Assembly: GCA_024695935.1 (NCBI GenBank)
Contig: JAILHH010000014.1
Coordinates: forward strand, 53,057 to 117,056
Reading direction: 5' to 3'
From: Acetatifactor sp.
GTDB lineage: Bacteria; Bacillota; Clostridia; Lachnospirales; Lachnospiraceae
Length of the DNA: 64,000 nucleotides
This document shows, piece by piece, positions 34,430 to 42,522 of the stretch. Numbering within the stretch: position 1 is the stretch's first letter; every line of letters starts with the position of its first letter. Below the pieces are notes generated by a model that searched no databases, was not told the DNA's origin, and saw only the letters and a program-made list of their open reading frames with translations. Position numbers and translations under genes: made by a program.

Positions 34430-34807
34430 TTAGATATCTGCCTTCCAGAGTCCGTGCAGATTGCAATATTCATATGCAGCCACGGCTTTTTCGCCTTCAG
34501 CAAGCACAAAACATGCCTCAGGAACCTCACCGGGCTTTAAATCTTTCTTTTGATATCCTTTGTCTGTCTCAAGGATCACAAACTGAATGTAGTGTTCTTC
34601 CATCATGGGATGAGCAACGGAACCAACCTTGACTTTGATATTGTTTCCGTCCTTTTCCACAACGGGTACATGCTTCTCAAAAGCAGCATCTACGGTGTTG
34701 GGAACCACCTCTGTCATTTCCTCGCCGCAGCACATGGGTGTGCAGCCGGATTTCTTAGTAAGAAAAGTTACAAAATTACCGCATTTGTTACATCTGTAGA
34801 ATAACAT
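34430..34807 (-). CDS. dfx: Desulfoferrodoxin (superoxide reductase)
   Basis: This enzyme reduces superoxide to hydrogen peroxide without making oxygen, a typical defence of anaerobes. The N-terminal rubredoxin-like centre I keeps four cysteines (YRCNKCGN and CCGEEM). The catalytic centre II has histidines in EKHVPV, AHPM and EEHYI, and the cysteine and histidine in YCNLHGLW. Length, 125 residues, is standard for the two-centre form. It lies 34 bases after rubrerythrin and shares its promoter. Rubrerythrin can remove the peroxide that this enzyme makes. Confidence 0.95.
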   Translation of the reverse strand: MLFYRCNKCGNFVTFLTKKSGCTPMCCGEEMTEVVPNTVDAAFEKHVPVVEKDGNNIKVKVGSVAHPMMEEHYIQFVILETDKGYQKKDLKPGEVPEACFVLAEGEKAVAAYEYCNLHGLWKADI

Positions 34808-34841
34808 TTCTATACCCTCCTTTATTCCTTATGATCGTTGA

Positions 34842-35486
34842 CTAGAAGTTATCTTCGTGTACTTCGAAATAGCTCTGAGGATGGTTACATACAGGGCAAA
34901 CTTCGGGAGCTTCGGTACCGATAACGATATGACCGCAGTTTCTGCACTCCCATACTGTTACGCCTGCCTTCTTGAATACTTCAAGTTTTTCAACATTCTG
35001 AAGAAGCTTTCTGTATCTCTCCTCATGATGCTTTTCGATCTCTCCGACACCTCGAAACTGCTTTGCAAGCTCGGTGAATCCCTCCTCCTCAGCTTCCTTT
35101 GCCATTCTCTCATACATGTCGGTCCACTCGAAGTTTTCTCCGTCGGCAGCCTGCTTTAAATTTTCTTTTGTATCACCTAACAGACCAAGGTGCTTAAACC
35201 AGAGCTTAGCATGCTCCTTTTCATTATCTGCTGTCTTTAAGAAAAGAGCGGCGATCTGCTCATAACCTGCCTTCTTTGCAACTGATGCAAAATAGGTATA
35301 TTTGTTTCTTGCCTGGCTCTCACCTGCAAAAGCCTCCAGCAGGTTTTTCTCTGTCTTTGTTCCCGCATAGGGATTCTTTTTTTCTTCCATTGCCACAAAA
35401 ACTCCTTTCTGATGACACTTAGGGCACTCATCGGGAGCCTGATCACCTTCGTGAACATAACCGCAAACCTTACATACATACTTCAT
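34842..35486 (-). CDS. rbr: Rubrerythrin with rubredoxin domains at both ends
   Basis: This is a non-heme iron peroxidase. A rubredoxin-like domain begins the protein ([22 protein letters not shown]). A ferritin-like diiron domain follows ([42 protein letters not shown]). A second rubredoxin-like domain ends it ([25 protein letters not shown]). Classical rubrerythrin has only the C-terminal one and the reverse type only the N-terminal one. GGAGG stands three bases before an ATG at 35490-35492 and nine before the ATG at 35484-35486; the second is preferred. It heads an operon with dfx. Confidence 0.94.
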   Translation of the reverse strand: MKYVCKVCGYVHEGDQAPDECPKCHQKGVFVAMEEKKNPYAGTKTEKNLLEAFAGESQARNKYTYFASVAKKAGYEQIAALFLKTADNEKEHAKLWFKHLGLLGDTKENLKQAADGENFEWTDMYERMAKEAEEEGFTELAKQFRGVGEIEKHHEERYRKLLQNVEKLEVFKKAGVTVWECRNCGHIVIGTEAPEVCPVCNHPQSYFEVHEDNF

Positions 35487-35551
35487 TATCATATTCCTCC
35501 ATCCGTTTATTTTAACGTCTTTAATGCCAAAAACATCGCTGTTTTATGTTT

Positions 35552-35580
35552 ATTATATTGTCTAAAAATGATACTGTCAA
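35552..35580 (-). promoter_or_regulatory. Consensus promoter of rbr-dfx
   Basis: TTGACA (35575-35580), a 17-base spacer and TATAAT (35552-35557) match the sigma-A consensus exactly. An imperfect AT-rich inverted repeat lies just upstream at about 35588-35603, but it does not match a PerR box well. Confidence 0.8.
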
Positions 35581-35655
35581 CGTGAATATAATGATGTTAT
35601 TATTGCACAATTTACAAAAAAATGAATGGTTTTTCCAAAGAAAGCAATTGCCTTT

Positions 35656-37263
35656 TTACAGGTTATCCAAAAGACCGTTTATGCCGTCCCGCTCATATAT
35701 TTTTTTGTAATATGCCACCTCATTTTGAATGAGTTCATCAATGACTTTCATACCCAAAAGCTCCACAGGCGCCTTGTCATCTGTCATAAGGTGATCCCCC
35801 GGCGTATAGGCTGACAGTTCCCCCGATACCCTCTCCATCATCCGGATCAGATCCCCGTCATCCTCCAGGGCCAGGTCATATAAAAATCTGTCAAGCATCC
35901 CTTCATTGTCTGATGCAAAAAGCTCTCTGTTTGTGGAGCCCTTTACATCTGCCGTGTAAACCTCAGAAAACACGCTCGAGATGGTATCGGACAGGTACTC
36001 GTTGATATTTCCCTCTTCCTCACCGTGCATGTTCATATTTACGACCATCACTCCGTCGTCCTTTAAATGGTCCTTTACAAGAGTAAAAAACTCCACCGAA
36101 GACATCTGAAAGGGTATTGTGATATCCTGATAGGCATCCACCATTATCACATCGTATTTTTCATCTATGGCATTTAAAAAAGCTCTTCCGTCATAGGTCG
36201 TTACCTTTACGTCACCCGAAAGTTCAAAATATTTTTCCGCAAGATCCGTTATCTTTTCATCGATCTCCACCCCTTCGACCTTCACATTGTCGAAATATCT
36301 CTCGCACTGTGTGGCATAGGTTCCGGTACCGTTTCCCAGGATCAGGATATCAAAATTATCCTTTTCTGAAATTCCCGCCATAAAGGGAGCCGCCATTGCA
36401 TAATCGTAATACATTCCGGTAAGGCCCCTGTCCTTTAAATAAACACTCTGAACGCCAAAGAGGACATTGGTTGACAGCACGACTCTTTCATCGTTCTCAT
36501 ATACCTGCAGGTAATTGTATATGGATTCGCCCTCGTAGGTCAGATCCTTTTGCCAGAAGGCAAAGCTGTTACCATGTCCGAATACACAGCACAGGATAAA
36601 GATTAATATGCTGACCGGCACTTTTTTTATCCTGCCGATGCCTGCTTTTATACTCACAAAGTATATGATGCACAATAAGAGAAGTATCCCCGAAAATATC
36701 AAAAAAGTAACGGATGTTCCCACCGCAGGGATACTGATAAATGTGGGCACGAAGGTTCCTATGATGCTTCCTATGGTATTTGATGCGTTAAGTTTTCCCA
36801 CCACGCTTCCGCTGTCATCAAGACTGTCAACGGAATATTTTACAAGGGAAGGTGTGACAGTTCCCAGCAAAAACAGCGGGAATACAAATATCACCATACA
36901 TGCAGCAAAACCTGCGATCACCAGGAAATTGCTGTTTACGGAAAATATCAAAAGTGCGGATATTAAAAGGATTATATATTTTCCCACAACCGGGATCGCA
37001 GCTATCCAAAGTGAAGCGATCATTATCCTGCCATAGAGTTTGTCGGGGTTTGGATCCTTGTCCGCTTTCTTTCCTCCGTAGAGATTTCCAAGGGCCATGG
37101 CGATCATGATGGTACCGATTATGATGGTCCACACGATCTGGGATGAGCTGAAATACGGTGCCAGGAGTCTGCTGGCTCCAAGTTCCACCGCCATCACGGA
37201 CATTCCCGCAAAAAATTCAGTAAGATACAGATAAAATTTATTTTTTAATATGTGCCTTTCCAA
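35656..37263 (-). CDS. Membrane-bound spermidine synthase-like protein
   Basis: The N-terminal half (about 1-235) holds seven or eight membrane segments beginning TEFFAGMSVMAVELGASRLLAPYF. The C-terminal half is a Rossmann methyltransferase-like domain of the spermidine synthase type (DILILGNGTGTYA, VKVEGVEIDEKI, YDVIMVDAYQDITIPFQMSS). Such fused proteins are common in bacteria, and true aminopropyltransferase activity is unproven for many. The start is a TTG at 37261-37263 with GGGAGG eight bases upstream, inside the end of rsmJ, which shows close coupling. No other polyamine gene is nearby. Confidence 0.85.
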   Translation of the reverse strand: MERHILKNKFYLYLTEFFAGMSVMAVELGASRLLAPYFSSSQIVWTIIIGTIMIAMALGNLYGGKKADKDPNPDKLYGRIMIASLWIAAIPVVGKYIILLISALLIFSVNSNFLVIAGFAACMVIFVFPLFLLGTVTPSLVKYSVDSLDDSGSVVGKLNASNTIGSIIGTFVPTFISIPAVGTSVTFLIFSGILLLLCIIYFVSIKAGIGRIKKVPVSILIFILCCVFGHGNSFAFWQKDLTYEGESIYNYLQVYENDERVVLSTNVLFGVQSVYLKDRGLTGMYYDYAMAAPFMAGISEKDNFDILILGNGTGTYATQCERYFDNVKVEGVEIDEKITDLAEKYFELSGDVKVTTYDGRAFLNAIDEKYDVIMVDAYQDITIPFQMSSVEFFTLVKDHLKDDGVMVVNMNMHGEEEGNINEYLSDTISSVFSEVYTADVKGSTNRELFASDNEGMLDRFLYDLALEDDGDLIRMMERVSGELSAYTPGDHLMTDDKAPVELLGMKVIDELIQNEVAYYKKIYERDGINGLLDNL

Positions 37264-37266
37264 TTA

Positions 37267-37923
37267 CTAATCCTCCCTTTTTCTTTTTGCAAATACAAAG
37301 CAGTCATATCTTACAGCCTTGCCGGCCAGAGAATAATCAGGTTTCTTTCCTCCAAGACAGGGCCCCTTTACAGGTCTTTTTATCACTATCTTTTTGGGCT
37401 TTGCATTAAATGCCGCGCTTAGGAGTTCTTCCTCGTTTCCACAGGGTCTCTCCAGCTGCTGTAAAAGCTGAAATTTCTTTTTTACCGCTGCGCTTTTTTG
37501 CCTCTCCGGAAACATGGGATCCAAAAAGATCACATCCGCTTCGCACTCACCCGACTGTAAATATTCAATGCTGTCCCCGTTGATCACTTCCATGTTTTTT
37601 ACAATATCTTTTAGTTCCTCATCCTCAGAGGCTCTCTCTACAGCATCTGATAAAAGAGAAAAAATAGTGGTATCATACTCAAACATCTTTACCTTAAAGC
37701 CTGCTGCCGCAAGCAGAAGCGAATCCTCCCCAAGACCTGCGGTGGCGTCGATCACCCGAACCGGCCCCTCACTGTTTTTGATCCTGGCCGCCTTAACCAA
37801 CAGTTCTCTCTCTAGATTTGCCTGTTTAAGCCTTTTTTTCATGGCGCCAAAATCGCCCCTTAATTCCCTCTCTCCGTCTGTAAGTTTCAGTCCAAACTCA
37901 TCCCGTACAAGTTCTGCGGCCAT
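37267..37923 (-). CDS. rsmJ: 16S rRNA (guanine(1516)-N(2))-methyltransferase RsmJ family
   Basis: This SAM-dependent methyltransferase has the RsmJ signatures VIDATAGLGEDSLLLAAAGF and IFLDPMFPERQKSAAVKKKF, with IKRPVKGPCLGGKKPDYSLAG near the end. In E. coli the enzyme methylates G1516 of 16S rRNA. GAAAGGAAAT precedes the ATG. Its stop is three bases from the TTG start of the spermidine synthase-like gene, so they form an operon; no functional link between them is obvious. Confidence 0.88.
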   Translation of the reverse strand: MAAELVRDEFGLKLTDGERELRGDFGAMKKRLKQANLERELLVKAARIKNSEGPVRVIDATAGLGEDSLLLAAAGFKVKMFEYDTTIFSLLSDAVERASEDEELKDIVKNMEVINGDSIEYLQSGECEADVIFLDPMFPERQKSAAVKKKFQLLQQLERPCGNEEELLSAAFNAKPKKIVIKRPVKGPCLGGKKPDYSLAGKAVRYDCFVFAKRKRED

Positions 37924-38000
37924 ACATATTTCCTTTCAGATATCATTTCAGATGTCATTTCCGATTTCTAAAACGTCCCATGAATCTATCATGTCATTGC

Positions 38001-38909
38001 TCATCCCCGGCGTGACTTAAGGTCAAAAGCCCCGGTTTCCACACCTAGGGACTTAAATTCACTTGTGTCAAATATAGCTGACTCTGCCTTTGTAAGCGGA
38101 TACGGAAGTGGTATGCCCCTGTTTATTATGTCAGAAACACTTAAACGTATCTCCTCAAAATCCCTGTCGGCTGCTTCATGTAAAGCCTTTGCAAACGAAT
38201 CATAACTTTCAGGCTTTTCATTACAGAAATTATAAGCTTTAGAGACTTTGTCCGCGCCAAGCTCTGTGATCTTTAAAACCCCTTTTGCTGCATCCGCCAC
38301 ATGTATAAACTGGAAGAATCCGTCGGTGTCCGATGGCAGTATCACCTGCCCTGCCTCATTTATCCAGTCAAAAAACATCTTTTCTCTCGGTGCATAATTT
38401 GCCGGGCCGTAGAGGATTGCGGGTCTAACGGACACAGGGGTTAAACTGTACTTTTCCGCGACTCTTATCAGTTCCCTCTCAAGTTCCTGCTTTCCGAGGA
38501 TATATCCGATTTCCGGCGGCACATTTTCAGGGGGCATATTTTTATAAAATGACAGGTCTGCAAAAGGCGAATCAACATATACCCTCTCCCCTGTCTTTTC
38601 ATATATATCAACAGTGCTTATATAAATATACTTTTGACCGGGTCTTCTGAATTTTGAAGCGATGATCTCGATATCTCCGGGGTTGTAAGCGCAAAAATCA
38701 ACCACTGCATCATAGTCAGTATCAGGGAGTTTTTCTAACGCCGCCACGTCTCTTCTGTCACACACAAGATTAGTGACTTTGTTTTTGTCTCCCTGAACTA
38801 CCACAGGGATATTTCCTCTGTTTAAAACGGTGACATCATGGTCTTTTGCGGCAAATTCCACAAACCATCTGCCAAAGAAATAGCTTCCGCCAATCACAAG
38901 TATTTTCAT
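38001..38909 (-). CDS. NAD-dependent epimerase/dehydratase (extended SDR)
   Basis: This 302-residue nucleotide-sugar epimerase-like or reductase-like protein starts with a Rossmann motif in variant form (MKILVIGGSYFFGRWF, where GGxxFxG replaces GxxGxxG). The catalytic region departs from the usual YxxxK: after IYISTVDIYE the candidate is EIGYILGKQELE, which keeps Y and K three residues apart. RPAILYGPANYAPRE fits atypical SDRs. The frame opens at 38990; the ATG at 38907-38909 with GGGGGTGG upstream is chosen. It diverges from uup. The substrate is unknown. Confidence 0.86.
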   Translation of the reverse strand: MKILVIGGSYFFGRWFVEFAAKDHDVTVLNRGNIPVVVQGDKNKVTNLVCDRRDVAALEKLPDTDYDAVVDFCAYNPGDIEIIASKFRRPGQKYIYISTVDIYEKTGERVYVDSPFADLSFYKNMPPENVPPEIGYILGKQELERELIRVAEKYSLTPVSVRPAILYGPANYAPREKMFFDWINEAGQVILPSDTDGFFQFIHVADAAKGVLKITELGADKVSKAYNFCNEKPESYDSFAKALHEAADRDFEEIRLSVSDIINRGIPLPYPLTKAESAIFDTSEFKSLGVETGAFDLKSRRG

Positions 38910-39008
38910 AATCCACCCCCATTTTGTGCGTGATACACATATTCGTAAATGACGCTTTTGCACCATCAGACCACAAAGAAATTTACACAAAAATCATTAT
39001 AACAATTT

Positions 39009-39044
39009 TTGCCACCAATAACAATGAATGCTATAATACACCCA
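39009..39044 (+). promoter_or_regulatory. uup promoter that predicts a leaderless mRNA
   Basis: TTGCCA (39009-39014), a 17-base spacer and a perfect TATAAT (39032-39037) place the expected +1 at 39044, the A of the uup ATG. No ribosome binding site precedes that ATG. Confidence 0.65.
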
Positions 39045-40852
39045 TGAATATTTTAAACATTGAAAATCTCACAAAATCTTATACGGACAGACTGCTTTTT
39101 AAAGAGGCTTCCTTCTTTGTTCAGGAGGGTGAAAAAGTGGGTATCGTGGGCGTAAACGGCACCGGAAAATCCACTTTGCTAAAGATCATCGCAGGCAAAA
39201 GTAACGCCGACGGCGGCACCATCACCATGGCAAATAATACAGTGATTAGCTACCTCCCTCAAAACCCGGAATTTGACGACCTGTCTTCAATCGAGGAAAA
39301 CATATTAAAGATAACGGGAAATCTCACGGAGACCTTAACACTCCTCACAAAACTTGGGATAGATGATATCAGTCAAAAATGCGGCGAGCTCTCAGGAGGA
39401 CAAAAGAAAAAGCTTTCCCTTGCGATCACCCTGTCAAAGGAATCGGACCTGATACTTTTAGACGAGCCCACAAACCATCTGGATTACGGATATATTGAGT
39501 GGCTCCAGAAATTTTTAAATGCATCAAAAAAGACTCTCATCATGGTAACCCATGACAGATATTTTCTGGATGAAGTGTGCGACAGGATCGTGGAGATCGA
39601 TGACTCCCACATTTACAGCTATGACACCAATTACTCCGGATTTTTGGAGAGAAAAACTGCCAGGGAGGAATCCCTTAAAAGCTTCGAGCAAAAGAGGCAG
39701 AATATCTTAAGGCGTGAAGTGGAATGGATAAGGCGCGGCGCAAGAGCCCGCTCCACAAAGCAAAAAGCCCACATCCAAAGATATGAAGCATTAAGGGATG
39801 CGGAAGCTCCAAAGATAAAGGAAGAACTCTCCTTTTCATCCGCCTCCACGAGAATGGGAAAAAGCACCGTAGAACTTAAAAATATTTCTTTTTCCTACGG
39901 TGAAAAGACACTTATAAAAGATTTTTCCTACAATTTCCTAAAGGGCGACAGAGTGGGCTTTATCGGTGAAAACGGCTGCGGAAAGACCACCCTTATGAAG
40001 CTTATAAGCGGCGATATCAAGCCGGATGAGGGAGATATAAACATCGGTCAGACCATAAAGCTTGGCATATACACCCAGGAGGTCTTGCAGGCAAACCCTT
40101 CTGAGCGAGTGATCGATTTTGTAAAGGACATAGGCGAATACATCCCCACTGTGGACGGCGTGATCTCAGCCACACAGCTTTTGGAGAGGTTTTTATTTGA
40201 TGCGGACAAGCAATACTCTCCCATTGGGAAGTTGTCGGGAGGTGAAAAGAGGCGTCTGGCTCTTCTCTCTATTCTAATGAGTGCTCCAAATGTGCTGATA
40301 CTTGACGAGCCCACAAATGACCTGGACACAGAGACCCTTGCCGTTTTGGAGGATTACCTGGAAAGTTTTGACGGCATAGTCATCACCGTTTCCCATGACA
40401 GACATTTTCTGGACAGGATCGTAAACAGGATCTTTGCGTTTGAGGGCGACGGTAAGATCACTCAATATGAGGGCGGATACACGGATTACCTGGACAAGGC
40501 CCCCGTAAAATTCTGGGAGATGGATAAAAAAGGCGATCAGGGAAAAAATGCCGGACTTAATAATCCGGACCAACCGGGCACCGATTCAAGATCCACCTGG
40601 AAGGTCAGAGAAAAAAAGATAAAATTCACATTTGCTGAGCAAAAAGAATACGAAACCATCGAATCGGATATTCAAAAACTGGAAGAAACCATAAAAAAAG
40701 CCGATGAAGACATGGTAAAGAACGCAAAAGACTTCGTAAAGCTGGCAGAGTTAAGCGCAAAAAAGGAGGAAGCCGAAAACCTCCTCCTTGAAAAAATGGA
40801 TCGCTGGGAATATCTGGAAGAAAAAGCTGCATTAATAGGTGAACAAGGATGA
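39044..40852 (+). CDS. uup: ABC-F ATPase of the Uup type
   Basis: This soluble protein has two ABC domains and no membrane domain. Walker A motifs are GVNGTGKST and GENGCGKTT; signatures are LSGGQKKKLS and LSGGEKRRLA; both Walker B segments end in DEPTN. The ABC-F linker between them contains RREVEWIRRGARARSTKQKAHIQR. A charged coiled coil ends the protein (about residues 510-602), the mark of Uup, which acts on ribosomes or on branched DNA. The frame is open from 38924, but the ABC domain begins at the ATG at 39044, and the promoter overlaps the upstream part. It has no Shine-Dalgarno sequence. Confidence 0.93.
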   Translation: MNILNIENLTKSYTDRLLFKEASFFVQEGEKVGIVGVNGTGKSTLLKIIAGKSNADGGTITMANNTVISYLPQNPEFDDLSSIEENILKITGNLTETLTLLTKLGIDDISQKCGELSGGQKKKLSLAITLSKESDLILLDEPTNHLDYGYIEWLQKFLNASKKTLIMVTHDRYFLDEVCDRIVEIDDSHIYSYDTNYSGFLERKTAREESLKSFEQKRQNILRREVEWIRRGARARSTKQKAHIQRYEALRDAEAPKIKEELSFSSASTRMGKSTVELKNISFSYGEKTLIKDFSYNFLKGDRVGFIGENGCGKTTLMKLISGDIKPDEGDINIGQTIKLGIYTQEVLQANPSERVIDFVKDIGEYIPTVDGVISATQLLERFLFDADKQYSPIGKLSGGEKRRLALLSILMSAPNVLILDEPTNDLDTETLAVLEDYLESFDGIVITVSHDRHFLDRIVNRIFAFEGDGKITQYEGGYTDYLDKAPVKFWEMDKKGDQGKNAGLNNPDQPGTDSRSTWKVREKKIKFTFAEQKEYETIESDIQKLEETIKKADEDMVKNAKDFVKLAELSAKKEEAENLLLEKMDRWEYLEEKAALIGEQG

Positions 40853-40853
40853 T

Positions 40854-40889
40854 CCATCCAAAGGATGGTTATCCAACGGATGGTTATCC
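40854..40889. repeat. Short hairpin and 15-base-period direct repeat at the uup/ZIP junction
   Basis: CCATCC-AAA-GGATGG forms a hairpin at 40854-40868. GGATGGTTATCC occurs at 40863-40874 and again at 40878-40889. The second copy contains the stop codon of the convergent ZIP gene. There is no T-run on either side, so it is a poor intrinsic terminator. Confidence 0.7.
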
Positions 40890-41663
40890 CAGAGCCACAT
40901 CGAGAGCCATCATGAGGCAGAACCCTATCATAAATGATAATGTTCCCCAATTGGTATGCTTTCCTTCTGCCAGATCCGGAACCAGTTCCTCCACCACCAC
41001 ATACATCATGGCGCCTGCCGCAAAGCTAAGCAGATACGGCAGGATAGGGATTATAAATGATGACAGAAGTATTGTCACAAATCCCGCAACAGGTTCCACG
41101 ATACCGGATAAAATGCCGTACAGACAGGACTTTTGTTTGCTCACCCCCTGACTGTGAAGGGGCATTGAAATGATTGCACCCTCAGGAAAATTCTGGATGG
41201 CGATTCCAAGTGCCAGAGCAAAGGCACCTGTCACGGTGATACCCGCGCTTTTCGATATCCATCCCGCATACAAAACACCCACTGCCATTCCCTCGGGAAT
41301 ATTGTGAAGAGTGACCGCCAGTACCATCATGGTGGTCTTTTTTAATTTGGACCGGGGTCCTTCCACGGACTCATCTATATGCATGTGGGGAGTCACCGTA
41401 TCCAATAAAAGTAAGAACATCATACCCAGGGCAAAGCCCACCACTGCAGGCATAAATGCCAGTTTACCAAGACCCTCCGACTGTTCCATGGAGGGGATAA
41501 GAAGGCTCCATACGCTTGCCGCCACCATGACCCCCGCCGCAAATCCCGCAAGGATCTTCGTTGTCTCCGCTTTCAGATCTTTTTTCATAAAGAGAACGCA
41601 GGCTGATCCCAAAGCCGTTCCGATAAAAGGGATCATAAGTCCCCAAAATACATTAAGATACAT
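40884..41663 (-). CDS. ZIP-family divalent metal transporter
   Basis: This 259-residue membrane protein with about eight helices would import zinc or related divalent metals. The metal-binding helices read VTLHNIPEGMAVG and GIAIQNFPEGAII, matching the ZupT/GufA branch. A histidine-containing loop (DTVTPHMHIDES) precedes them. GAAGGGAGAA lies before the ATG. It is convergent with uup, sharing the repeat at 40854-40889. No zinc-uptake repressor site was noticed upstream. Confidence 0.92.
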   Translation of the reverse strand: MYLNVFWGLMIPFIGTALGSACVLFMKKDLKAETTKILAGFAAGVMVAASVWSLLIPSMEQSEGLGKLAFMPAVVGFALGMMFLLLLDTVTPHMHIDESVEGPRSKLKKTTMMVLAVTLHNIPEGMAVGVLYAGWISKSAGITVTGAFALALGIAIQNFPEGAIISMPLHSQGVSKQKSCLYGILSGIVEPVAGFVTILLSSFIIPILPYLLSFAAGAMMYVVVEELVPDLAEGKHTNWGTLSFMIGFCLMMALDVALG

Positions 41664-41742
41664 CTATGCTTCTCCCTTCAGTGATTTCACTGCTATATAA
41701 AGGATTATACCATTTTTCTTATTTTCGGAAAATATCCGTATA

Positions 41743-41780
41743 ACAAAAACTCCCCTTAGCCTTTTCAGGTTAAGGGGAGA
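41743..41780 (-). terminator. Terminator after the glutathione peroxidase gene
   Basis: A 9-bp stem, CTCCCCTTA (41750-41758) with TAAGGGGAG (41771-41779), is followed on the minus strand by TTTTTGTTA. Confidence 0.85.
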
Positions 41781-41843
41781 AAATGCCGACTGCGGATTAA
41801 CTTGCAAAAAAAATACTTTATAAAAAATAATCAGAGGGGAGGA

Positions 41844-42383
41844 TTAAAGCACTGATTCTACACATGCCTTAACTTTAGCGATATCTGCAGTAGGCTCGAA
41901 ACGTGCGACAATATTGCCTTCACGATCGATAACAAATTTAGTAAAGTTCCATTTGATGTTACCGTTTTTCTTATAATCCTTGTCCATCTTCTTTGCTACG
42001 GCATTCATTGCTACTTTTGCAATACCATCAAATCCTTCGAATTTTGTATTGGCTGTAAGCCATTTGTAAAGAGGAATAGCATCCTCGCCGTTTACATCGA
42101 TCTTCTTGAACTGAGGGAATGTGATACCAAATCTTCCTGTACAGAAAGTATGGATCTCCTCATCTGTTCCGGGAGTCTGATTTGCAAACTGATTGCAGGG
42201 GAAATCAAGGATCTCAAGTCCCTTGTCCTTTAACTCCTCATACATTTCCTGTAACTCTTTGTACTGAGGTGTGAATCCGCATCCTGTAGCGGTATTTACA
42301 ATAAGTAATGCCTTTCCCTTGTAATCTGCAAGGTCAACTTCCTTTCCATCCTGTGCTGTTACCTTAAAATCAAATGCTGACAT
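41844..42383 (-). CDS. Glutathione peroxidase family thiol peroxidase
   Basis: This 179-residue peroxidase of the GPx family uses cysteine, not selenocysteine (NTATGCGFTPQYKELQ). FPCNQFANQTPG and the tryptophan-asparagine pair in IKWNFTKF complete the active site. Bacterial members usually take electrons from thioredoxin and act on hydroperoxides. AAGGAGG precedes the ATG. Upstream, a consensus promoter overlaps a site very close to the OhrR operator, which suggests induction by organic peroxides. It is a single-gene unit with its own terminator. Confidence 0.94.
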   Translation of the reverse strand: MSAFDFKVTAQDGKEVDLADYKGKALLIVNTATGCGFTPQYKELQEMYEELKDKGLEILDFPCNQFANQTPGTDEEIHTFCTGRFGITFPQFKKIDVNGEDAIPLYKWLTANTKFEGFDGIAKVAMNAVAKKMDKDYKKNGNIKWNFTKFVIDREGNIVARFEPTADIAKVKACVESVL

Positions 42384-42463
42384 AGTGCTTATCCTCCTTA
42401 GTTTGGCGTGTTTGTAATTTTCATTTCATATACTTACTTGTACTTTAAAATGTTTGTATTGTG

Positions 42464-42501
42464 TATAATTGAATTGTACGCAATCTAATCGCTTTTGTCA
42501 A
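42464..42501 (-). promoter_or_regulatory. gpx promoter overlapped by an OhrR-like operator
   Basis: TTGACA (42496-42501), a 17-base spacer and TACAAT (42473-42478) form a near-consensus promoter. The site TACAATTCAATTATA (42464-42478) begins at the -10 and differs at one base from the TACAATTnAATTGTA pattern known for OhrR. Confidence 0.65.
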
Positions 42502-42522
42502 CAACTTTTTTTTAATTTTTTT

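Noticed and set aside
35588..35603. PerR box upstream of rbr
   Set aside because: The AT-rich inverted repeat does not match the 7-1-7 PerR pattern closely enough.
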